The notes under the pieces are model-generated. The model made no database searches. It was not told the DNA's origin and saw only the letters and a list, made by a program, of their open reading frames with translations. Made by a program: the position numbers and the translations under genes. From Flabesymbios commensalis (Eukaryota; Annelida; Polychaeta; Terebellida; Flabelligeridae): a stretch of DNA of 64,000 nucleotides. Shown piece by piece: positions 50,101 to 62,100 of the stretch (position 1 is its first letter; each line of letters begins with the position of its first letter). The DNA is taken from NCBI GenBank assembly GCA_964017125.1, contig OZ024908.1, positions 82,327,155 to 82,391,154 on the forward strand, given 5' to 3'.

Positions 50101-53100
50101 ATTTGAATACCTAAGTTATGTCAGAATCTGACGTCTACAGACGTCAGATTCTGACCTTTGAAGTTGATCCCCGCGCTGTTTTAACAATAGACTGACGTCA
50201 TCAGTGTATTTTGATTGTCCATATATATGTTATACAGATATATCAGAAAGTTTTTTTCGTCACAAGTTTAACAGTGTAAAGCTACAAATTGCGTTTACGA
50301 TTCAGGTTCGTAATCTGAATAAAATCAACGGTCATCTTGATTGTGACCCTACAAACACGAATCCCTGAGCTGGGTTATTGTTGTGCCAGCGTCAAAGACG
50401 GTGGGCCAGCATCAACCCAACATTGGGACAATGTTTTGTGTTTACCGGGTCTTTTGTTAAATGGTGATTTTATGAAGGAAGCAACAAATAAAATGATGAG
50501 AGACAGTAGAGGACAGGAAACTGTAGATCGCCTATGGCTAGGATGACCAACTGACCTATATACAACTCACTACCCGTCTAACCCTTACAACGCTGGAATA
50601 TTTTTGTATAAACCAAGGAGACCAAAGTGTTTTTTTCAATTTGAAATCATCAGAAATGTGTTAGTTACTTTGTGTTAGTTATGTAGCTCTTTCCTCTTCA
50701 TTTGAATACCTACCCGGCAAACACGAGACATCGATCTAATGTTGGACTAATGCTGGACCAGCGTCGTGGACAGTGGCACAACATTGGTTCAACAAAGGGT
50801 CGATGTATCGTGTTTTCTGGGTATGTCATGAGTCTACTTTCATCATGATGTTTTTAATTCTTACAGTGCGGGGACCGTGTTTAGACGTCAGAATCTAACG
50901 TCTATAGACGTCAGATTCTCACGTATAAAGACGATCCCCGCACTGAAAGGGTTAGTAGAACATCGGTTCCACTTCTGCGACCCGTGTTAGCCGGAGTACA
51001 CTCCTGTGAGCTGGATGTTTTATAAATTGACAATGCCTCCAGGCCATCTGTAGCCATTCAGACACGAGAAATCGAGCCAATCTTGGGCTAGCGTCGCAGA
51101 CGGTAGACCAACATCAGCTTAATGTCATGTGTATCATGTCTATGTTGGGGTGACAGGTACCTTCCCCATGATCTGAACCGCTGAGGTGCTCAATAAAAGT
51201 GAAACGCGTCTGTACCGGTTGTCTTTTGATTGTGAGGTGTAGTATACAATCTTCCCGCGCAAGGCTCGCTACTCCAGAAGTCGCAGACACGGCCTCGCTG
51301 TGTCAAGCCTTGCTGCCGTGAATATGTAAGTATACATACGAGGGTCTATTGATCAGATGTATATAGATGGTACAAGTACAGTACAAGTATATATATATAG
51401 AGCACATTCGACAATAGTCCGCTGCTGAGTACTGGTTATTATATACATGTAGAACAAATTTGAGACAGATACATGGAAAACTTTTGAAGTTATCGTGCCC
51501 ACAACATGCACAAGCTAAGCTTAACGACGCAATGTTTTGCGATAAATAAACGGGCCAATTTGATTTTTTTTAACCATTATTAAACTTATCCGACAATTGG
51601 TTATTCCCACCATGCAGAACAAATTTGAGATACACGAAGAAGTTATCGCACAAACGAAGTAAAATTACGGACGCATTGTTTTTTCATAAATTCACTTCAA
51701 CGATTCACTGGTATAATTGCCATGTGTTTTTCAAAAATGTACATGGGGTATGCGTTTGAACAAAATGCCTTGTTAAGCTTTAGAACTAAATGATCCATGT
51801 GTACATGTAACATGTACATGTTGTAGGTTTAATAGGTGAATTTACCACTTAAAAATAAGTATAGTCTACATTCAACACAAATAACGAGAAAAAGGTAAAG
51901 CTGACGGTTTACAGTCTGACATCAAGTCTAAAGACTTATCAGCCCACTTTACATTCTACCCCCTGGTCACTGGAACCTATTCCTTCGTGTGCCATTTCAA
52001 CTCCACGGGGAGCATACAGTCCTGCAGCCATTTCCGCGCATTGATGTTCTCGTACACAATGCCATCTCTGTCCAACCAGGTACCCATTTACACCCGAGTG
52101 AAGTGAAGCTCAAGCATGTGAGGGTAAAGTGCCTTGCCCAATAACACGTACAACATCGAAGCAATGTCGCAATATTGAGAGGGGAGGAACATTATCATGA
52201 TAATATTTCTCTAAAACTCCTGCAAACAGTTGGGTGAACATTGTACATCATTATACGGCACAAGTGTATGCGGTGCGTAAGATGCTCTACTCTGCCGTAC
52301 ATAGCCAAAATGCTTACATTACAAGTAAGCAGAGGTTGCTTTTTGACTTTGCAGAGCAGGATTGTCCATTTTATAATAGCAGGTATTTCAAGGTAGGGCA
52401 TAAAAACAGCACTTTCTGGGTAGAGTGTTGCTATTTCGTTGCCTAGCATAGGAATAACTGTTATCGAAAAGATAGGATGAAGGCATAACGCCGCAATTTA
52501 ACCACTTTGGTGCTGAGGAAATAAAGTCAAACTATAGTGTTGAACATAAAATATGTTACATAGTACCGTACTACAAGAGCGGAACATGTACGTCATGTTT
52601 CTGCACACCACCTTGCCATAGACATGGTAGATCGATCAACTTCATATTTTGCATAAGCTCAATAACCCTTTAAACCCTCATGATGCATCAAAGCATCATT
52701 TTTCATCTTTGAGAATGACTTGATTCCCTAAGGGTTTTAGAACGGGAATTTTCATGAAACTACTTACTAATAACATTACCTTTTTTCATTCACCATGTTT
52801 ACCACCCATTTTAAGTCATCTTCATCCACTACAAGTTGGGAATTGCGACAGCAATTCGCGGCTTGTAGTGGATGAAGATGACAATGGTAAAAATCAGGCT
52901 TGAAAGGGTTAAGACTTGACCCATTGATTGACCAATAAACATTTAAATTTCAATTAATTAATTAATCTAATTAGGGCGGCTGACCCACAAATCTTCTCCA
53001 CTACAACACAGCAAACACGACACATTGAAACAACGGTGGTTCAACATTAAACCAAAATTGTTTTAATGTGTCGTGTGTGCTGGGGAGTCTGGACATTTAA

Positions 53101-56100
53101 ATTTAAATTAATCTAACCGATATCAGGGCGACTGGTCCACAAACCTTCCCCACTCTATATTATACGAGCCCACTGATGCAAACATCCCAGCAAACAACAG
53201 ACGTTGGCCTAATGTTGGGTAAATGTTGGCCCAGAGTCGAAGACGATGGGCCAACATTTACCCAACATTTATCCAACGTCTCGTTTTTGTGGGATGATAC
53301 GGGGGACGAGACATGATGCTTGTCACGTAGGCAACGTTTGTCATGTAGCCTAGAGGAGCGAACATAGGTGAGTGACTGGTTATCTAGCTATAACTCAAGT
53401 GGTGTACATTCCTTTTGCCTCTTGATAATCAAGACGGTTCAAGTCTTGTATTCTACCCCCGGCCAATCGAAGAATGGCTCAGCCTGTCACAAGACGAGCA
53501 CGAGAATTGGGCCATTAAGTTCCATACTTCGTATACAGGTATAGTACATACGACATCGGACATATATTATGTGCAATGACGACATTTTGGTCTTCCGGAA
53601 ACACATCAACATGATCAACATTAGCAATACAATGATTTATATTGACAAATTCTCATGACCTTTTAACAGTGGTTAACATGCTTTAATAAACTAAAACGTC
53701 TACATGTCGTTCTGGGAGGACCAAACTGTCGTATCATGTGCACAGCTCACGATGATTGAATCTAAGGAGCCGGTGTACGTATACCACGTGTAGCCCTGAA
53801 TGCAAGATACAAAATGTCATGTGAACGCCTCACAGATTCTGACGTATGTTTATCAAGCAAACCATTAACGCCGGGACCATCTTTATACGTCAGATTCTGC
53901 CGTCTAAGACACACCCGTGCAAAGGCAAAAGCAGTAACTGCTTACTCCAGAAGTAAGCAGTTACTGCTGTTTTCCTTTGTAAGAGATATATCATCAACTC
54001 AAGCCAGGTGGTAATTCAGGCCTATGCTTTGAGGACAAAATGTCATTTTTTAACCCTTGTCCTGCGGAATTTTGTTTCAATTTTATTTTTCATCATTTGA
54101 AGCTGGAATTGCTAACGCAATTTCCAGCTTCAAATGACGAAAAATATGACTATTTAAGAAAAATAAACATGTTTGAAAATTAACATTTTGATTAACTGAG
54201 CATCTATAACATGTATAACAAACTATTTAATGGATTTCAGTGTCATTTTATTTCCTCTGAAACCAGGTCGAAACCAGCGGGAGTCACCTTAAACATGTTC
54301 AACATGCTAAAGAGCCAATTTGACTTTCTCTATGTACAATACAGTATGCTATGTATAGTATGATGTGCGTACTTTTAATTTTAAAATAATAAAATTGCAG
54401 ACAAGCTTCTGGATATTGATAGATGCTTGTTGGTTAGTAAATAGTATTTTAAGAAAACTGGCGCAGCAAAATTTCCTCTGGTCATCCTATGTAGTAAGTA
54501 AAAAAACACAAGCAAGTAAAATGGTTGTTTAACCCTTTAACCGCCAAATTATTCAATCGGAATTTTCACCCACTTGAAGTTGTGGCTCGCTGACGCGATC
54601 CACAACTTCAAGTGAGTGAAAATTATTCAGATTTGACAAAATGTCGGTCAACTCTTTTCAAATCTTGCTGTTTGATGTCACATTTTATCTTTAACATATT
54701 TAAAATGTGGTACTTAATGTGCTAATAAAAAATGAAAACTCGAATATATGCGACACCGGCGGTTAAAGGGTTAACATGTTTAACGTAACTTTTCGAGTGG
54801 GACGGTAATTGTATTGACTTTGTAATGCGCTAAAAGTACAATACATGTTGTATGATGAGAGATGAATAATGTACAGAATGAATGAATGATGTAGAGATAA
54901 TGTGAGGGTAAGGTGATTGTACAATGGAACATGGTGGGTTATTGAGAGTATTTCTTTTCACTCACCCGACAAAAGGTTCTGAGCATGCCTAGGGTGTTTT
55001 ACCAGAAGCTCAAGTTTATTATCTGTGCTATTAATCTGTTTATAATATAATAAAATAATGATGAAATTCTGGAACCGTTCGCTCAGCTGGATAACCCCCA
55101 GGTTAACAAAAGTTGAGCCTGAGTAACTACATTCATTCCAATGACTTTGTCAAAATACTCTATTGCCGGAAGTCTAATTAAGGCCCTGCGGCCACATCAT
55201 TTATCACTGATGAATGAATGAATGAATGAATGAATGAATAAATGAATAAATAAATGAATGAATGAATGAATGAATGAATGAATGAATGAATGAATGAATG
55301 AATGAATGAATGAATGAATGAATGAATGAATGAATGAATCAAACAATAAGATTTCTATAGCGCATACATCCTTATAGGACAGGGCTCAGAGGCTAAGTAA
55401 CAGACATTTAAACATGTTAAAGTGAGTAATATAAAAATGGAATAATCCTGGCCAAAGCAAATTCGTCAAAAGGGAGCCGGACCAACGTCCAGTTGCATCA
55501 TTACCGCTGTTGAATGTAAGAGACGGGGTACGCCGCTGGCAATCCGCACGTGAACAGATGCAGAAATAAATTCAAGCCTTGTATATGTACAGTATGAGAG
55601 GTGGAAACAATGTCATGATATAGGTACCGGTACTCAATCAATCAGGAGCGCAACGAATATAATTATAGATGATACATGTCTTTACTTAACATGTTAGTAC
55701 GGTTATATACTAACCTACACATCATACATGCCACTTAAAGTAAGACAATGAGGCGTTACATGTAATTATGTCAACTGTGATACATGTAGTAAGAAATAAC
55801 AAAATTGCATATTTTTATTAATAATAGAACATAATTATAGCCAATAGTTTTTCACTTACAAGGGCTGGCCTGGGTAATAACATTAGATATCACTCAGTGT
55901 ATACCGGCACATGCTTTACTTGAAATTCGTCAATTAAAAAAGCTAAATGACCTCATAAATGCGGGTGCGGCCCGAGCAATATGGGGTTTTCAGTATAGCA
56001 CCAAGTTAATTACACCATCAAACACAAGATGTTGAGTCACTGTTTCTTTAAAACATTAAAACAATATTGGCCGCGTGTTTGTTGGAAAGCTCACAGTCAC

Positions 56101-59100
56101 ACGGACACATCTCATTGTGCATCCTCAAAAGTGAACTTTTCAACCCTTACAGCGCAGAAATATTTTGTATAAACCATGGAGGATTTTTTTTTTCAATTAT
56201 AAAGCATCATAAAGGTCTCAGTTAGCTCTTTCCGCTTCATTTGGATACATATATCATGTACATGATGTAGGTTATGGGTTTACGGCCACTAGAAATTTAT
56301 ATTTTTCCCAGTACGGAGTCGTATCTCGCTAGCGCGAACCGCAGATCCTTTAGATTAGCACATATGCACATGTGCAATACGTGGAAATCATAATAAATAT
56401 GTTCATACTATCGTTCATACCGGGACGGCTGTAGCATTGTCAAAATGAGTCAACAAATCATTAAATTTATCGTCGAAGAGTCGTAGGTGACGCTTTGTTG
56501 AGTGATACTTACACGTACGTCTAACAACCATTTAATCTCAGAGTGACAATAATATTATGATGGACAATCATGAAATGACGACTGAGTATCTAAGAATGGT
56601 GGCAAGCCATTATTAATCACGTTTTGTTAATGGAATGCCTGCAGTCCAACGAGAGACCCAATACATCAATGCTTGTGGCAGACTTTACGACTAACCTACG
56701 TGTTACCATAGAGGTGGACATGATTGTAGAAGATGGTGTTACTGTTAGTATTACATTTACAGGCAAACGACAGTAATTCTCCACTTGAATCGTAACCAGC
56801 TACAGCTGTTTACATTGGCGTGACAGGTAATTGAGATTCCTTGTTGTGAACGGGGGGGGGGGGGGGGTATAACGCATCTAACCCCTTGGAGCACTGAACA
56901 ATCAAATTGGACTTTTCAGTCACTTGAACCTGTGTCTCGCTACGCGATCCACAGCTTTAAGTGACTGAAAATTACCTGAATTTGTAAAATGTCCGTCGCA
57001 TAATATTCCTCAGCATCATATATTTATGACATTATTTCCCTTTTAGAATCAGAGTGCTAATAAACATGATAAAACCACAGAATGTCTACTGTGGTCGACA
57101 TCAGTGTGCTACCAGTGTTAAAGCAGATGTCACATAGTATAGAACTAGTGCCAGGGTTTTATTGACATAGTTGGTATCGTCCCAGAAAGCACTGGGCATT
57201 GGTGAAGAATTGGCATAATGTCGGTTCACCGTCTGCGACGCTGGCCGAATATTATACCATGTATGAGGCATTCGAGCAGTCATGGTGTAGTAAATAGATT
57301 GTAACGCCAGTTATGACCTTCATTCTAACCTTTGTGAAGACTCTGGTAATCACCGATATGAATCACTTCTATTATCAGGTGATTATAATTTATATCCATT
57401 GAAGAATTATACGAACGTATTCTTTTGCCAAGGCAAGTGACATTATCTGCAATTGGGGGCTGACATATTTCGATCTACTCATCTAGAGTCGAAAACCACG
57501 TCGACGGGTGGGCGTAGGGCCTACATCATAATAGAACGCTGATATTGTTTTCAATACCATGGCCTACCCGGTATAACTAAACTGGGCCGCCTAACTTATT
57601 TACTGCGCGAGGCCCAGTCACACTGATTGCCACTTCGTTTCGACAGCCAGTTGTGTAAAAACGACACTCGCGCTGCCTACCAAAAAACTCGGATGCCATT
57701 AAATTGAGGCGAATATTTCAAGTGCCTATGAAAACTAGGCCATTTTCAACAGTCGTAAACTTTCGATCGTATTAGTATTAGAACTATTACATTTAAAAAT
57801 GGAGGTCACTGTGTCAGAGCCTTGCGATGTCATCAGGGTAACCATGGCCATGCTTACGTTAGATATTAAAATAGACAATAATAGTTAATTAATAATAAAT
57901 AATGATTTTAAATATTTACAATTCAAACATCGGTTATAATTGGGACTAGTAGTAACGTTAGTAGACTTCAATAAACATAAAAAAAAAAAATAATCGCATG
58001 CCATCATATTAACAGATTAAAAGGGGTGTTTTAACAAAGATAAATTTGATGTTCGACATTTTTACTAAATAAGAGCGCAAAGAAAAAAAATTACAATAAA
58101 ATAGATCCAGGGGAAGTTGAACAATTGATTGGATTTGCAAGACCAATAGATCGGACGAAGTCATTCTTCCAAACTAGACTAATTATTGTGTGGATTCATC
58201 GTGATTTAAATTTAAACTGTGCTAGGTGCGAATTTGTTCAAAGAATCTATAATGACCACAGATTATTAACAGCAGTGACTCCAAGTAACATACATGTAGA
58301 TCTAGACCCCCTATTTGATAATATTCTAAACCAACACTCGACGTTTACCCACCGTCTTTGACTCCGACGTCTTTGACGGTGGCCCAACAGCAATCCAGCA
58401 TCTTGTCAACATCTTGTGTTTCATTGTCCTGGTATTAGTCAAGTATTCTACAAGTTCAATGGATCGTGTTTCACTTTGTTGATATATAGGCCTAAATACC
58501 TGTACTGACCTGCGGACTGGCCATTCATTCATTTAGTAGAATTACGGCTGTGACAAATCTAAATCTAAATCTAGCCTCTGATCTCATATAATTACATAGG
58601 CCAGAGTCAAACACTTTCGATCCAACATCACATTTTCCCGGAAGTTTAAAAAAATAATTTTTTTACACTATGACGTCATTTTCTCAAGACCAAACTTAAG
58701 GCTGATCTTTTGATCCCACCTACCTATAGCCTAGACATTAGTGAACATTTCCTGGAAATTTTCAAAAAATACTTTGTCTAAACTATGACGTCACATTGTT
58801 ATGGCCAGAAACTGGGCTTAGAGCTTTTAATCTTACACTTTCCTGGAAATTTCCAAAATTAGTTAACTCTCTCTAAATTGTGACATCGGTATAACAGTTT
58901 AAGAGTGAAGTTCCAGAAGGTGCACAGAAGGCATATAATAAACAAAATAAGTCAAAGACGTCACTAAGTAGCTTAGTCCTTTGTTAGACTGTCATCATAA
59001 GTCAATATCGTAATACCCTTGTTATCATGGTTATGACGAATAGAACTATGATTGGTGGCCATCTTGAATGTTTCTAAATTCGCCAGATAGCATGCACAGG

Positions 59101-62100
59101 AATGTCCCAATAGTTAGATTTCATGATCATCATGATCATCACTCGTGATTGTCCAATATAAGCCTAGTTTATATGTCCAATATAAGCCTAGTAAGTTTTT
59201 ATCACAAGTCAAAGCAAAATATTATTAACCCTTCAACATTTAAACATAACCCTTAAAACACGAAAATATTTGTGTATAAACGTTTCATGGAGACCAAAGG
59301 TTGTTTTTTCAATTTCAAATCATCATGTCTTAGTTAGCTCTTTCTGCTTCATTTGAATACCTATGTTAAGGGTCTAAGGCCATTAGAAATATTTGAATTC
59401 TTTCAGTGCGGATCTGACGTCTACAGTGGTCTGCAGACGTCAGATTCTACGTGTAAAGTCGTTCCCCGCGCTGAAAGGGTTTAAGCGCCAATAATTAACC
59501 CTTTGACTTCCAGGCCGGAGTGCATGCCAGGATCCAGATATACTGGTGCAGGAGTTCTATTTTTCGTCATTTGAAGCTGGAATTGCTAACGCAATTTCCA
59601 GCTTCAAATGACGAAAAATACATAAATGTAGTATATATTTGACGAAAATTTGTGTCATTTTATGGTTACGTTCATTGACGAATGACGACGGAAATTTCCG
59701 TCATGTATGGTAGTGAAAAGGTTAACGACTATAGTGGTTAAAAGCTGTGTAAACATGGTAAATATTATTATAAAAAATAAGAATATTATGTAAACCATGT
59801 TAACCTGTTATCATACATTCCAGTTTATTATCAGAATTGCGTTACAACTTAGACCTACGTGCAACATGGGCAAATAGTCTAACTTTTGAAATGTTGTCAA
59901 ATGACCATGATGAGTGATGACCACATAATAATGTTTGCAATCGAGAAATCACTTGAAAATTTACTGATAAGGACTACTCAACGAAAAACTTGCTTTCATT
60001 TTGACAGTTCTTCACCATCTCAGTCGGACATAATTTATAATCAATGATCTAAATAATCAACAGATAAAGATAATAAAATGGCACTATGGCATTGCCATGA
60101 TCTGATTTCGCCATTGTAATGGTGATGACTCAATCAAAACAAAAAGCTTAGTGAACGAATGGTCAATTTTGGCAATTTAACTTACATGAAGTCATAGCCT
60201 GCTCACCTGATCTCAACTATAATAAAATTAAAATACAAACAAATCAAAAACAAATTTAAAGGCACTGAAAAAGACTAAACTAGTTTTATTACCAAATTGC
60301 ATATGGGCAAAACCATGGAATTGCGACATAACTGCAATTTTTTTTAAGCATGCAAACACAAAATTAACTCTGTTGTTAGACAAATAACAACTTTGCTCAA
60401 AAATTTTTGTATGAATTTATTTATTCTGACTGATAATAATAATATATATTCACTGCGCCACCTGGTGGTAATTTTTTACTATTTTTTCCAACAAAATGAT
60501 AGGTATTTTCAATGTTGATGAAAAATTATTTTCTGAATTATATTACCTAGTTTAAGGATAATAGGTGACCATGGAAAGGTATGCTTTGATGCTATGCAAA
60601 GAAAACAAAAAAATGTCTTGAACGTTTGGTTTATTTCGAGATTTAAGTGTCGTGATGTATGCAACGTTGCGTACATCACAAAAAAATGTAATTTATTTTA
60701 TTATAAAAATATTTGGTGAATATTCTCAATATATTTTTATTAAAGTAACAAGTTTCCTGTAACCCATATTATGTAAAAATGAAATGAAATGAATCGGGCT
60801 TTAGGCCACCTTTGTGCACATATAGGCTAAACTGGGCCAGGAGAACCTCCTGAGGATGGTGAGATGATTGAGATGACACTGTCCTCCAGACACAGGATTC
60901 GAAATTCGAGCCCTGGCGGTCTGAGGCCGAGCACGCTACCTCTCGGTCACGGAGGCTCCCCACAATACTAACTTTCACACGTGGATGGGGAAGAAACATT
61001 TTTGTTTCTTTCAAACCGCCGAGACCGGGAACCGAACCCCGGACTCTGGCGTGAAAGGCAGCGGTGCTAACCACTACCCTAGGGCCCCCGCCCAACCCAT
61101 ATTATGTACAAATGCTATAACATTTGTAGAATTAGTTAAGCTGGGAACTACCGCACAAAGATGAATTTGTGATGTATGCAACAGGATTGTGATTTCAACA
61201 TGTAATTTTAAAACGTTTACAATGTTATTTAGGAGCGTCATAAAATTAATGTGATTATCTTCAGAAGTACATTTGATTGCATAGATGTAGATGTGTTAGA
61301 ATATCTTATTAGTGATAGAGGGTCTTTAAATTATATTTGATATTTCAGAAATTTTTTGATATAATTTAATAATTTCATGGTAATCTGGGGTGAAACATGT
61401 GAAATGGCTAGATTTGACAAAAATCTCGTTTTATAGATGAATTGCATGTTAAATATTATGTTTGATAATTAAGGTGTTATTAGAAGACCATAGAATATCA
61501 TAAATATATTTCCAGCAAAGACAAGTAATTTTGATGAACCTCAAAACACCCCCCTCCCCCCCTCCAAAAAAAAATTGCTTCAATTTTAACTAGCTTACAT
61601 CTATATCTATTGTAAACATCAATTTATGTTGAAAAAAATCCACCCAACTATGAACTGTGTACTATATGTATTATATTACACCAGATGGGATTTCCATGAT
61701 TAATTATCACAAACATTTCTTCCTTGTCATCACAAACATGATTGCTGCTGTCTGTGATGGTGGCGGAAAATCTTTAACAATTCTTTCGCAGGGGTGATAT
61801 GTAATTTAAACAGTGACCGATAGTCAACAGGATGCTGTTCTAGATATTGTCTAAACTGGCATCACAGAGAGATCTATGTATTTCTATTAAAAGTTAGCAT
61901 TGATCAAACAAATATTTTAGATAATTTGAATGTTGAAAGCAGACATTGATTTCTAACCAATTTAACAACACAGAAGATTATATATCGGGAATCTGGCCAT
62001 TTATTTATGTAAACATTTATATAAATTGATCTTATACTATTATAATATATAACTTTTAAATGTGCTGTAGTTGTTATGGTGACATAATCATGTGCTAAAT

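Noticed and set aside
57273-60650. Search for a second gene in the large first intron
   Set aside because: No frame over ~80 codons, no recognisable domain and no splice-linked frames on either strand.
60769-61095. 108-residue open frame on the minus strand through the SINE
   Set aside because: It is the tRNA-derived SINE read through; the same peptide recurs at 18065-18469 and 19337-19555 only where SINE copies lie.
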